The notes beneath the pieces are model-generated. The model searched no databases, was not told the DNA's origin, and saw only the letters and a program-made list of their open reading frames with translations. Both the position numbers and the translations under genes were made by a program. Source: Thaumarchaeota archaeon CSP1-1 (lineage in GTDB: Archaea > Thermoproteota > Nitrososphaeria > Nitrososphaerales > Nitrosopumilaceae). Taken from it: a stretch of DNA of 52,828 nucleotides. The stretch is from assembly GCA_001443365.1 (NCBI GenBank), contig LDXL01000010.1:1-52828 (forward strand), in the 5' to 3' direction. This document shows positions 8,170 to 17,037 of this stretch, one piece after another (within the stretch, counting starts at the first letter, position 1; every line of letters starts with the position of its first letter).

Positions 8170-8502
8170 GTGAATACCTTCTTTTCCTCAGAAAATAAAA
8201 GAACCTATAATGATTTTAAAAAACAAATTTCACCACAAATTCAATCTTTATTTGATTCATTAAGAGATTATTGTTTTTCTTTAGGAAGTAATGTTATTGA
8301 AGATGTACGAATGCATAGAATTGTTTTTTGTAAATCTATTACTTTTAGATGGTTTGTTGATATGGAACCTGAACAAGATACAATTTTACTCAAAATCCAA
8401 AAAAGTAGAAAAGAGCCTCATCAAACTATAAGAATAAAAGCCGACGAAAACCTTGACCAAGTAAAAGATTTTCTTAGAGATGCATTTAATACAATTCACT
8501 AG
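8170..8502 (+). CDS. Hypothetical protein, 110 aa (possibly DUF5655-like)
   Basis: A GTG-started frame of 110 residues. The first half is helical and charged; the second half has a strand-rich pattern (RWFVDMEPEQDTILLKIQKSRKEPHQTIRIKAD) with an ending VKDFLRDAFNTI. This is reminiscent of the small DUF5655 fold, but that link is a guess. It is convergent with acyP, overlapping it by 4 bp. The start is the first possible codon after the SRP RNA terminator. Confidence 0.7.
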   Translation: MNTFFSSENKRTYNDFKKQISPQIQSLFDSLRDYCFSLGSNVIEDVRMHRIVFCKSITFRWFVDMEPEQDTILLKIQKSRKEPHQTIRIKADENLDQVKDFLRDAFNTIH

Positions 8503-8777
8503 TAGAGAACTTCAAATTTTGAAAATTCTCCTTTGTATTTTTCGTTTTTAATTTCAATGTCTTCAACTCTTGCATTTGCAGATCCTGCATGACACCATTC
8601 GATCATAGTACTGACATCAGTATCTTCTCCTTCAAGCAATGCTTCAACTCTTCCGTCCTTTAGATTTCGTACCCAACCGTTTACATTATTCTTTTTTGCT
8701 CTAACTTTTAGAGCCTGTCGGAAAAAGACACCTTGAACTTTTCCTTTTATAAAAAGTCGAACACATAGATTTGCCAT
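8499..8777 (-). CDS. acyP: Acylphosphatase
   Basis: A 92-residue protein of standard length. It carries the acylphosphatase signature GKVQGVFFR with the phosphate-binding R20, and GWVRN with the catalytic N38, followed by DGRVEALLEG. It hydrolyses carboxyl-phosphate bonds of acyl phosphates. It lies downstream of rpl2 on the same strand, and a near-perfect palindrome occupies the space just before its start codon. Confidence 0.96.
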   Translation of the reverse strand: MANLCVRLFIKGKVQGVFFRQALKVRAKKNNVNGWVRNLKDGRVEALLEGEDTDVSTMIEWCHAGSANARVEDIEIKNEKYKGEFSKFEVLY

Positions 8778-8778
8778 G

Positions 8779-8804
8779 TAATGATTTGTTTTAACAAGTC
8801 ATTA
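8779..8804. repeat. 26-bp near-perfect inverted repeat between rpl2 and acyP
   Basis: The two 12-nt arms pair at 11 of 12 positions (TAATGATTTGTT / AACAAGTCATTA) around a central TT, with only a T/G at the seventh pair. It ends 1 nt before the acyP ATG. It could be an operator for a dimeric regulator, a hairpin in the rpl2-acyP transcript limiting acyP translation, or part of a terminator. No second copy was noticed elsewhere in the window. Confidence 0.55.
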
Positions 8805-8835
8805 ATCAATTTTGGCCTTGATAGAATTAAAAAAA

Positions 8836-9567
8836 TTACTTTCGTTCTTTGATTCTAGCACGGCCAGTTTTTCTAGCGGCAATACTACCAACTTTTGCTC
8901 CAGGGGGAGCATTTCTTGATACAGTTGAACTTTGTCCTACATGTTGATGTCTTCCACCTCCATGAGGATGAACGTATGCAGCTTGTGCTACACCTCTTAC
9001 AATTGGGTATTTTTGTCCCTTTGATCTAAATCTGCGCCATTTTACTCCCGCGCGCATAAATGGTCTATCTCCAACACCACCTCCTGCTAAGGTTCCTATC
9101 ATTGCTCTATTTTTTGGATTAATAGTTGAAAATTTTCCTGAAGGAAGCTTAATTGTTACTCCATCTGGTCCATGTGAAAACACTGTTGCATTGGTCCCTG
9201 CTGATTTAATTAGTGAGCCTCCATCTCCAAAATGTTTTTCTACATTACACACAATGGTGCCGTCTGGAATATTCTGAACACTAATTACATTTCCGTCAGA
9301 AATATCTGCTTCTAAACCAAATTGGATTTTTGAACCAACCTTTGTGCCAAGAACTGCAGGAATAAAGGAAATTGAACCATCTTCAAATCTAACCTTTGCA
9401 AGTGGTACATCACGGCCTCTTTCATGAACTAAATCAATAATGTCTCCCAGATGTTTTTCGGTTAAGTTATAGTTTGGGTATTTTGCAGGAGCAAGCTTCC
9501 CAGTTGTAGTAGCTCTAAACTGCATGCCTCCACGGCCTCGTCTTCTAACTAATGGTCGTTTACCCAA
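8836..9567 (-). CDS. rpl2: Large-subunit ribosomal protein L2
   Basis: A 243-residue protein that is clearly archaeal uL2: N-terminus MGKRPLVRRRGRGG, central KRAMIGT-like NRAMIGTLAGGG, and the C-terminal VRGVAQAAYVHPHGGGRHQHVG loop holding the conserved histidine near the peptidyl-transferase centre. Here it stands away from the large S10/spc ribosomal clusters, with cdc48 divergent upstream and acyP downstream. Confidence 0.98.
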   Translation of the reverse strand: MGKRPLVRRRGRGGMQFRATTTGKLAPAKYPNYNLTEKHLGDIIDLVHERGRDVPLAKVRFEDGSISFIPAVLGTKVGSKIQFGLEADISDGNVISVQNIPDGTIVCNVEKHFGDGGSLIKSAGTNATVFSHGPDGVTIKLPSGKFSTINPKNRAMIGTLAGGGVGDRPFMRAGVKWRRFRSKGQKYPIVRGVAQAAYVHPHGGGRHQHVGQSSTVSRNAPPGAKVGSIAARKTGRARIKERK

Positions 9568-9666
9568 GTTGATCGATTTTCAAGGTTAAACAGATTTTAA
9601 GTTTTGTGTTTGGATTGATAGTTTTGCACAAGAATTGATAATTTTGTTAGAATAATACTGCCAAAG

Positions 9667-9674
9667 ATATAAAA
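9667..9674 (+). promoter_or_regulatory. TATA box of cdc48
   Basis: ATATAAAA is centred about 27 nt before the ATG at 9698, the spacing expected for a leaderless archaeal transcript. Confidence 0.5.
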
Positions 9675-9697
9675 ACATAGGAAGAGAGAATTTTCTT

Positions 9698-11884
9698 ATG
9701 AGTCAGAATTCACTTTCTCTTAAGGTTTTAGAAGCATATACCAGAGATGTTGGAAGAGGTGTAGCTAGAATAGACTATGATTCTATGGATACATTAAATG
9801 CGTCTACTGGCGATGTAATTGAAATTAAAGGTAAACGACGTACTGTTGCAAAATGTCTTCCTCTTTATCCATCTGATGAGGGAAAAGGAATTATTAGAAT
9901 TGACGGACTGGGACGAAATAATTCAGGAATTGCAATAGGAGATACAATTGCAGTAAGAAAGATAAAAGCTGTTGCAGCAGAAAAAGTGGTAGTAGCACCT
10001 TTAGAGGCTATTCCTCCAATCGATGAACGATATCTTGCTGATGCGTTAGAAAGTGTTCCTCTAATTAAAGGAGATAATGTAATGGTTCCATATTTTGGTG
10101 GACGATTAACCTTTCAAGTTATTGGTGTTACCCCTGCAGCTGATGCAGTACTTGTAACTCAAAAGACAGTTTTTCATATAGCTGAAAAAGGAGAAACTCT
10201 CAGAGGAGTTCCACAAGTAACGTATGAAGATATTGGTGGCATTGCTGATGAAATCAAAAAAGTTAGGGAAATGATTGAGTTACCACTACGTCACCCAGAA
10301 ATTTTTGAAAAATTAGGAATTGAAGCACCAAAAGGTGTACTCTTGTATGGTCCACCTGGTACTGGTAAAACACTTCTTGCAAAAGCTGTAGCAAATGAAA
10401 GTAATGCTCATTTCATTAGTATTTCTGGTCCTGAAATTATGAGTAAATTCTATGGTGAAAGTGAAGCAAGACTAAGAGAAATTTTCAAAGAAGCACGAGA
10501 AAAGTCACCATCGATTATCTTTGTTGATGAGATTGACTCTATAGCTCCTAAGAGGGAAGAAGTTACTGGGGAAGTAGAACGACGAGTAGTTTCACAAATG
10601 CTTTCATTAATGGATGGATTAGAAGCAAGAGGTAAAGTAATTGTTATCGCTGCAACAAACAGACCAAACGCAATAGATCCAGCTTTAAGACGACCTGGTA
10701 GATTTGACAGAGAAATTGAGATCAAAGTTCCTGATAAGAAGGGACGAAAAGACATCCTTGCAATTCACACTAGAAACATGCCTTTAGCAGATGATGTGGA
10801 TTTAGATAAATGTGCTGCAGTTAGTCATGGGTATGTAGGTGCAGATTTGGAATATTTGTGTAAGGAGGCCGCAATGAAATGCTTGCGAAGATTGCTACCA
10901 GAACTTAATCTAGAAGATGAAAAAATACCTCCTGAAACTTTGGAAAAACTGATTGTAAATGGAGAAGATTACCAAAAGGCGCTAAGAGAAGTCACCCCCT
11001 CAGGAATGCGAGAAGTATTCATTGAAAATCCTGATGTAAAATGGGATGATGTAGGTGGCTTAGTAGAAGTTAAACGTGAACTCCAAGAAGCAGTAGAATG
11101 GCCCATGAAATATCCTATGTTATATGAGAAATTAGGTCATAAAATGCCACGTGGAATTTTGTTACACGGTCCAAGTGGAACTGGAAAAACATTACTAGCA
11201 AAAGCTGTAGCGACTGAAAGTGAAGCTAACTTTGTTTCTGTTCGAGGTCCAGAGCTGTTATCAAAATGGGTTGGAGAATCTGAAAGAGGAATTAGGGAAA
11301 TATTTCGAAGAGCAAGACAAGCATCACCTTGTGTAATATTCTTTGATGAAATTGATTCCATTGCACCCATTAGAGGAGCTGGAGGTGAAACTGCGGTAAC
11401 TGAAAGAGTTGTAAGTCAACTTTTGACCGAACTTGACGGTATGGAAAATATGCGTGGTGTTGTAGTACTTGCTGCAACAAACAGGGCAGACATGATTGAT
11501 AGTGCATTACTCCGACCAGGACGATTTGATAAGATTATACAAATTCCATTGCCTGATAAAGAAAGTAGAAAGAGTATACTAGCGATTAATGCAAAGGAAA
11601 TTCCCATTGTTAATGATCCAAAAAGTCCTGGGTATGTGGATATAGAAAAAATAGCAGAAGTTACAGATGGTCTAAGTGGAGCTGATGTTGCTGCTATTGC
11701 AAATACTGCAGTTTCTCTAGTAATCCACGAATTTCTTGATGCACATCCAGAAGTTAAAGAGGCAGAAAAGGCTTCGGAGGGCGCTAAAGTTACAATGAAG
11801 CATTTCGAAGAGGCTGTGAAGAAAGTTCGAGAACAAAAAGACCTAAAGATTGGCCAGAAAGTCGTCGCATCTTACTACAGGTAG
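9698..11884 (+). CDS. cdc48: Cdc48/VAT-type AAA+ ATPase
   Basis: A 728-residue protein. The N-terminal double-psi-barrel/CDC48 domain (1-165) is followed by two AAA modules. D1 has Walker A GPPGTGKT at 218-225, DEIDSIAP and AATNRP. D2 has GPSGTGKT at 491-498, [10 protein letters not shown] and [10 protein letters not shown]. Archaeal Cdc48 (VAT) is a hexameric unfoldase that feeds the proteasome and remodels complexes. The C-terminus ends ASYYR, lacking an extended HbYX tail; the final YYR may still act in docking. The serine in the second Walker A motif is a minor departure from the usual proline. Confidence 0.97.
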   Translation: MSQNSLSLKVLEAYTRDVGRGVARIDYDSMDTLNASTGDVIEIKGKRRTVAKCLPLYPSDEGKGIIRIDGLGRNNSGIAIGDTIAVRKIKAVAAEKVVVAPLEAIPPIDERYLADALESVPLIKGDNVMVPYFGGRLTFQVIGVTPAADAVLVTQKTVFHIAEKGETLRGVPQVTYEDIGGIADEIKKVREMIELPLRHPEIFEKLGIEAPKGVLLYGPPGTGKTLLAKAVANESNAHFISISGPEIMSKFYGESEARLREIFKEAREKSPSIIFVDEIDSIAPKREEVTGEVERRVVSQMLSLMDGLEARGKVIVIAATNRPNAIDPALRRPGRFDREIEIKVPDKKGRKDILAIHTRNMPLADDVDLDKCAAVSHGYVGADLEYLCKEAAMKCLRRLLPELNLEDEKIPPETLEKLIVNGEDYQKALREVTPSGMREVFIENPDVKWDDVGGLVEVKRELQEAVEWPMKYPMLYEKLGHKMPRGILLHGPSGTGKTLLAKAVATESEANFVSVRGPELLSKWVGESERGIREIFRRARQASPCVIFFDEIDSIAPIRGAGGETAVTERVVSQLLTELDGMENMRGVVVLAATNRADMIDSALLRPGRFDKIIQIPLPDKESRKSILAINAKEIPIVNDPKSPGYVDIEKIAEVTDGLSGADVAAIANTAVSLVIHEFLDAHPEVKEAEKASEGAKVTMKHFEEAVKKVREQKDLKIGQKVVASYYR

Positions 11885-11916
11885 TTTTAATAAAATAGCC
11901 AATCTAATCCACCTAA

Positions 11917-13206
11917 ATGTCTGAATATAGAGGCTATACTGGAATGTCTCTAACATTTCTAAAAGAATCTAATGTAAAGGTAGGCGATTCAGTGAAGGTT
12001 ACAGAAGATTTAACATATACAGGCATACTGATGCCCCGTTATGAGCACACTGATGATAAACACATTGTTCTCAAACTAAAAAGTGGTTACAACATAGGAA
12101 TAGAGGTAAATAAAATTAAGAAAATTGAACTACTTTCATCTGAAAAAATAGAAACAAAATCCTCATCTAAGATTAAAATTGACTCATCATTACCAAAAGT
12201 TTTACTTTTGTCAACTGGTGGCACAATAGCAAGTAAAATAGATTATAGAACAGGTGCTGTGACTCCTGCATTAAGTGCAACAGAACTTAATTCTGCTGTA
12301 CCTGAACTTGCTGAAATAGCAAATATTGATGCAGAAGTCATTTTTTCAGAGTACTCTGAGAACTTAGAACCTGAACATTGGAAGAAGATTGCAGAAAAAC
12401 TAGATTCATATGCAAAATCAGACTACAAAGGAATTGTTATTGGACATGGAACAGATACTATGCAGTATACTGCAGCATTTCTTTCCTTTGCATTAGCAGG
12501 TTACCCTATTCCGATAGTTTTAGTTGGTTCACAAAGATCTTCAGATAGACCTTCATCAGATGCAGCATTAAACTTGATTTCAGCATTTAGATTTGTTGTG
12601 GAATCTAATACTCGTGGTGTTTTTGTAGTAATGCATCATAACGAAAGTGATGATTTAGTTGTAGGACATATAGGAACCCGAGTTAGAAAAAATCACACAA
12701 GTAAAAGAAGCGCATTTCAAACTATAGGCAATAATCCAGCTTTCCTTATCTTTGATAAAAAAATTGAAAAAAATTTAGAAAAAGAATTTTTTAAACAAAA
12801 GGAATATGTTCCAAAGTTAAATTTTGATTCACATGTAGCTCTTGTAAAATATCATCCTGGTTACAACCCAAAAATTATTGATTTTCTCGTAGAATCAGGG
12901 TATAAAGCGATAATTTTTGAGGGAACAGGATTAGGACATGTTGGGAAAACTATGTATGAAGGCATCAAAAAAGCCAACGAATCTGGATTATTCATGGGAA
13001 TGACGTCACAATGTATTGATGGACGAGTTGGAATGAATGTCTATGAAAGTGGAAGAGATCTTCTAGAACTTGGAATTGTACCTTTATCAGATATGATTTC
13101 AGAAACTGCTTTGGTAAAGGCAATGTGGGCTTTAGGAAATTCTGGAAGTCCTGTTGAAATGAAAAATTTAATGTTAAAAAACATAGCCTCTGAATTTTCT
13201 GATTAA
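11917..13206 (+). CDS. gatD: Glu-tRNA(Gln) amidotransferase subunit D
   Basis: A 429-residue protein. An N-terminal beta-barrel of about 75 residues is followed by an asparaginase-like domain with STGGTIASKID and GHGTDTMQYTAAFL, the two threonine/aspartate catalytic motifs. GatD releases ammonia from glutamine for GatE. The gatE gene follows 31 nt downstream. GatDE is an archaea-specific route to Gln-tRNA(Gln), and the tRNA-Gln(UUG) substrate is encoded in this window at 21.9 kb. Confidence 0.97.
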   Translation: MSEYRGYTGMSLTFLKESNVKVGDSVKVTEDLTYTGILMPRYEHTDDKHIVLKLKSGYNIGIEVNKIKKIELLSSEKIETKSSSKIKIDSSLPKVLLLSTGGTIASKIDYRTGAVTPALSATELNSAVPELAEIANIDAEVIFSEYSENLEPEHWKKIAEKLDSYAKSDYKGIVIGHGTDTMQYTAAFLSFALAGYPIPIVLVGSQRSSDRPSSDAALNLISAFRFVVESNTRGVFVVMHHNESDDLVVGHIGTRVRKNHTSKRSAFQTIGNNPAFLIFDKKIEKNLEKEFFKQKEYVPKLNFDSHVALVKYHPGYNPKIIDFLVESGYKAIIFEGTGLGHVGKTMYEGIKKANESGLFMGMTSQCIDGRVGMNVYESGRDLLELGIVPLSDMISETALVKAMWALGNSGSPVEMKNLMLKNIASEFSD

Positions 13207-13237
13207 TCTTTTAAGACTGTTTAATGGTTGATAATTA

Positions 13238-15145
13238 GTGTCTGAATTAAAAATGGATAAAATTGGATTAAAAGTAGGACTTGAAATTCATCAGCAGTTA
13301 TCAACTAATAAAAAATTATTTTGCAATTGTTCCCCAAGAGAAACAAATGAGTTTACAGCCAAATTCTCTCGTAAATTACGTGCTTCAAAAAGCGAATTGG
13401 GAGAATATGACCCTGCGGCAATATTTGAAAATATAAAATCTAAGAAGATGATATATTATACAAATCCAAACAGTTGTTGTCTAGTAGAACAGGACGAAGA
13501 ACCACCACATGATCTTGATTCTGATGCAAAAAATATTGCTTTACTGATTGCTAGCTCTTTGAAATCAAATATTTTTAGTGAAATTTATCCAATGAGAAAG
13601 ATGGTAATTGATGGTTCCAATACCTCTGGTTTTCAAAGAACTATGATGGTGTCTCAAGGAGGATATCTTGAAACTGACGGGCAAAAAATTGGAGTGCAAT
13701 CAATTTGTCTTGAAGAAGATGCTGCAAAATTATTAGCAGATCGAGAAACAGAGAGAGATTATAGTCTTGAACGTTTAGGTATTCCACTTGTAGAGATTGC
13801 TTTAGAACCTGTCAGTGCAAGCCCTTCAGAAATGAGAAAGATAGCGCTTACAATGGGTAGACTGTTACGAACAACAAAGAAGGTTACCAGAGGAATAGGA
13901 TCAATTAGACAAGACGTAAATGTTTCAGTTAGTGGTAGCGGAATAGTTGAAGTAAAAGGAGTACAACAGTTAGATCAGCTTGAAAAAGTTGTAGAATATG
14001 AGGCAAAAAGGCAACATGGACTCCTATTAATTTCAGAAAAGTTAAAAAAATTAAAACTTGAAAAAATTTCAAGGCAAGAAGATGTTTTTGATATAACTGA
14101 ACTTATGAAGAATTGTAAATCAAAAATAATACAAAAATCTTTAAAAGATATGTCAATTATCAAAGTTATTAAAATTAAAAATTTTTCAGGAATGTTTAGT
14201 TATTCACCGTATGAAGCCATTAGACTTGGTAAAGAAATAGGTCAACTAGTTAGATTTTTTGGAATTGGTGGAGTATTTCATTCTGATGAGCTTCCAAATT
14301 ATGGAATAGATGATTCAGATATTGAAAAGATTAAAAAATTATTAGATAATAGTGAAAATGATAGCTTCATAATAATTGCTGGAGAAAATTCTAAGATAGA
14401 TTTTGCAATAAATTCCATTATTAATAGAATCGAACAAGCAAAACAAGGTGTTCCTGCGGAGACTAGATTAGCTACACAAACAGGAGAGACAATTTATCTT
14501 AGACCCAGACCAGGGGCCTCGAGAATGTATCCTGAGACAGATATTCCACCCATCATAGTAACTGATGATGAAATAAATTTTGCAAAAAAAAATATTCCTA
14601 AATCATGGAATGAATCTTTATCAGTTCTTCAAAAAAAGTATGATCTTAAACCTCAGCTTGCAGAACAAATTTTTGATTCAGAGTATTTAGAATTATTTGA
14701 AAAGATTTGTACAGATAAGAATAGTTCTCCTAATTTTGTTGCCTCGATACTTTGTTCTACAATTACAAATCTGGAAAGGCGTGATTTGGATGCTAGTTTG
14801 TTAAAATCTGAAGAAATTATCAAATCGTTTGAATTTCTTAACCAAGGTAAAATTACAAAAGAGTCGATAGAAATTATTTTTGAACAGATTATGTCAGGTA
14901 AAACCCAATCAGTTGATGAAGCAATCCAAAAAACATCAATGATCTCTTTAAGTGAAGATGAATTAGAAGAGATTTGTAATACTGTAATTAATGATAATTC
15001 TGCCATTATAGATGCTCAGGGGCTTCGAGCAATTGGTCCATTAATGGGGAGTGTTATGAAAAGTACCCGTGGTAAAGCTTCAGGTGAAAAAGTAAACCTA
15101 TTGTTACAAAAAATGATTAAAGAATACCTTAGCAATAATAAATGA
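13238..15145 (+). CDS. gatE: Glu-tRNA(Gln) amidotransferase subunit E
   Basis: A 635-residue protein starting at GTG. It opens with the GatB-like kinase core (KVGLEIHQQLST, KLFCNCSPRE, RLGIPLVEIALEPV, GIGSIRQDVNVSV). Next comes an inserted domain related to bacterial AspRS (about 280-400), then GASRMYPETDIPP, and it ends in the YqeY-like tail (IIDAQGLRAIGPLMGSVMKSTRGKASG). GatE phosphorylates Glu-tRNA(Gln) and transfers GatD-derived ammonia to it. An ATG 15 bases further on (MDKIGLKVG) is an alternative start. Confidence 0.97.
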   Translation: MSELKMDKIGLKVGLEIHQQLSTNKKLFCNCSPRETNEFTAKFSRKLRASKSELGEYDPAAIFENIKSKKMIYYTNPNSCCLVEQDEEPPHDLDSDAKNIALLIASSLKSNIFSEIYPMRKMVIDGSNTSGFQRTMMVSQGGYLETDGQKIGVQSICLEEDAAKLLADRETERDYSLERLGIPLVEIALEPVSASPSEMRKIALTMGRLLRTTKKVTRGIGSIRQDVNVSVSGSGIVEVKGVQQLDQLEKVVEYEAKRQHGLLLISEKLKKLKLEKISRQEDVFDITELMKNCKSKIIQKSLKDMSIIKVIKIKNFSGMFSYSPYEAIRLGKEIGQLVRFFGIGGVFHSDELPNYGIDDSDIEKIKKLLDNSENDSFIIIAGENSKIDFAINSIINRIEQAKQGVPAETRLATQTGETIYLRPRPGASRMYPETDIPPIIVTDDEINFAKKNIPKSWNESLSVLQKKYDLKPQLAEQIFDSEYLELFEKICTDKNSSPNFVASILCSTITNLERRDLDASLLKSEEIIKSFEFLNQGKITKESIEIIFEQIMSGKTQSVDEAIQKTSMISLSEDELEEICNTVINDNSAIIDAQGLRAIGPLMGSVMKSTRGKASGEKVNLLLQKMIKEYLSNNK

Positions 15146-15201
15146 AAATAAAATTATGGTATACTAAAAAACACTAGATATCGTCAAGAATTGATAATTT
15201 T

Positions 15202-15459
15202 CTATTCGATTTTTCGTCTACCGGTTCCTCGTCCCATGGAAACCCATCTGCCTTTACCTGTTGGTCTGCCAGATGTTTCTGCAATATCGCCGAGTTTAAT
15301 TTTTTTAGTGCCACGTCCCATTGAGACATAAACATCTTTTGCAGCGTCCTTTCGTTTTTTCTGAAGTTCTGCGTAATCTTTTCCGGTCCAATTATCTGCT
15401 TCTTTGTCTGATACTCTTCGTGAGGTGCCTCTGCCACCCACTCTAACTACTTTACCCAT
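15202..15459 (-). CDS. Basic GRGT-repeat protein, 85 aa (unknown function)
   Basis: An 85-residue, strongly basic protein. Its GRGT motif recurs three times: GGRGTSRR near the N-terminus and VSMGRGT at about residues 45 and 73. The repeat in this frame, and not in the overlapping frame at 15174-15437, makes this the likely coding frame. Arg/Gly/Lys richness suggests nucleic-acid binding, but I do not recognise a family. It lies downstream of tRNA-Leu on the same strand and is convergent with gatE. Confidence 0.65.
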   Translation of the reverse strand: MGKVVRVGGRGTSRRVSDKEADNWTGKDYAELQKKRKDAAKDVYVSMGRGTKKIKLGDIAETSGRPTGKGRWVSMGRGTGRRKIE

Positions 15460-15522
15460 ATGACATCTTGTATTTACTATCGTTTAAAGTTGTTCCTAAG
15501 CCCTTTTGGCTTTAAAAATTAA

Positions 15523-15607
15523 TGCGGGAAGTGGGATTTGAACCCACGAACTCCTAGGAGATAAGGATCTGAACCTTACGCCGTTGACCAGGCTAGGCGA
15601 CTCCCGC
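15523..15607 (-). tRNA. tRNA-Leu(CAG)
   Basis: An 85-nt cloverleaf on the minus strand. The acceptor stem is GCGGGAG paired with TTCCCGC plus discriminator A. The anticodon arm is TAAGG-TTCAGAT-CCTTA with anticodon CAG. It has the long class II variable arm of tRNA-Leu and T arm GTGGG-TTCAAAT-CCCAC. No intron and no encoded CCA. It occupies part of the gap between the GRGT-repeat protein and dnaJ. Confidence 0.95.
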
Positions 15608-15693
15608 ACCGTAGATTTAGAGGTCTGAAATAAGTTTCTTTATTGAAATTATACGAAATACAAACATACCCAAGACTAGAATTGTACTAATAA

Positions 15694-15858
15694 TTGGAAT
15701 TTAGAGAGATTTATTGTAACAACTGCAAAAAGATTCTAGGCCGTTACAACGTAAAATACTATTCAGAATCAAAAATTGCTGAATTGATAAAAGATAACCA
15801 TGCATTTCATGTACGACAAGGTCATCATTTGGATATAAGAAAAATTGATAAAATATAA
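15694..15858 (+). CDS. Small zinc-ribbon-like protein, 54 aa
   Basis: A 54-codon frame starting at TTG directly after an in-frame TAA. The product begins MEFREIYCNNCKKILGRYN, with one CxxC pair, followed by an amphipathic charged helix (SESKIAELIKDNH) and a His-rich piece (HVRQGHHLDI) that could complete a metal site. It is convergent with dnaJ and divergent from tRNA-Leu. The function is unknown; composition and motif suggest a real small protein. Confidence 0.5.
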   Translation: MEFREIYCNNCKKILGRYNVKYYSESKIAELIKDNHAFHVRQGHHLDIRKIDKI

Positions 15859-15905
15859 CGTATTCAAAAAAAAGTTAAAATTTTACTAAAGCAATAATCA
15901 TTTTT

Positions 15906-17003
15906 TTAATCAAAAGTTTTTCCGAATTCTTGTAGAAGATTTTTTTGATGTTTGTCAAGTTTTTTAGGAATATTAACAACTAATCTCACGTATTGATCTC
16001 CCCGACTTCGAGAATTTATTCTTGGAAGACCTTTTCCTTTTAATTTAATGATTGTATTTGGTTGGCTGCCTTCTTCAACATTGATTTTTTCTACTCCTTC
16101 TAAAGTTGGAACTTCCATATTTTTTCCAAGAATTGCATCTATTATACTAATTTGTTTGTCATAAAAAATGTCTCCTCCATCTCTCTTAAAGTCCGAATGG
16201 GGAAGAACTCTAATGCGTACAATTAGATCTCCATTTATTCCATCAGAGACTAATTCTCCTTCACCAGGAATAGTGTAATCTCCAGTATCAATACCTGGAG
16301 GAATATCAAATGGTAGATGTCTAATACCTTTTGTTATACCACTACCTTTGCAGTTTTTGCATGGTTTTTCAATTATTTGTCCTTGTCCATGACATGAAGT
16401 ACATGGACCTACAGTAACAAAAGATGCAAATCCCATTTTTCTTGTTTGCCTTACTTGACCTTGGCCATTACATGTTTTACATGTTTTTGGAGATGAACCA
16501 GGAGCAGCCCCAGAGCCTTTACAGGATAAACATTCTACATCCTTATGCAGATCAATTTCCATATGTTTACCATGAAAAACATCTTCAAGTGTTATCGAGG
16601 TTTCGTAAAGTAAATCTGCGCCTTTTTGTCGTCTAAATCCTCCAAAGCCACCGCCTCTACCTAGAAGTGATTCAAAAATTGATTCAAATCCACCTCCACT
16701 TCTACCGAAAAGATCACTAAATACGTCATCAAAGTTTCCACTAGCTCCTTTGAAAATATCTTCTGTACTATACTTTCCATCTACTCCTATGTGTCCGTAT
16801 TGATCATAGAGTTTTCTTTTCTCAGTATCAGATAACACTGCATAGGCCTCTGAAATCTCCTTGAAATGTTCTGAAGCCTCTGCTGATTTGTTTCTATCAG
16901 GATGAAATTTCAGAGCAAGTTTTCTATATTGTGATTTTATTTCATTAGATTGTGCTGTTTTTGAAATTCCTAGAACCTCATAATAATCGCGTTTTGCACT
17001 CAT
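15906..17003 (-). CDS. dnaJ: Chaperone DnaJ (Hsp40)
   Basis: A 365-residue type I DnaJ: J domain with HPD at 34-36, a G/F-rich linker (GRSGGGFESIFESLLGRGGGFGG), four CxxCxGxG zinc repeats (CLSCKGSG, CKTCNGQG, CTSCHGQG, CKNCKGSG), then the two substrate-binding beta domains. It recruits substrates and stimulates DnaK ATPase. It is the last gene of grpE-dnaK-dnaJ, 34 nt after dnaK. The whole Hsp70 set in archaea is generally regarded as acquired from bacteria. Confidence 0.98.
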   Translation of the reverse strand: MSAKRDYYEVLGISKTAQSNEIKSQYRKLALKFHPDRNKSAEASEHFKEISEAYAVLSDTEKRKLYDQYGHIGVDGKYSTEDIFKGASGNFDDVFSDLFGRSGGGFESIFESLLGRGGGFGGFRRQKGADLLYETSITLEDVFHGKHMEIDLHKDVECLSCKGSGAAPGSSPKTCKTCNGQGQVRQTRKMGFASFVTVGPCTSCHGQGQIIEKPCKNCKGSGITKGIRHLPFDIPPGIDTGDYTIPGEGELVSDGINGDLIVRIRVLPHSDFKRDGGDIFYDKQISIIDAILGKNMEVPTLEGVEKINVEEGSQPNTIIKLKGKGLPRINSRSRGDQYVRLVVNIPKKLDKHQKNLLQEFGKTFD

Positions 17004-17037
17004 ACTTATCTTAATAATTTCACGGAGTATAAATTAT

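Noticed and set aside
15174-15437. Alternative 87-codon frame overlapping the GRGT-repeat gene
   Set aside because: It lacks internal repeats or recognisable motifs and overlaps almost entirely with the basic GRGT frame, whose exact heptapeptide repeat looks protein-level.
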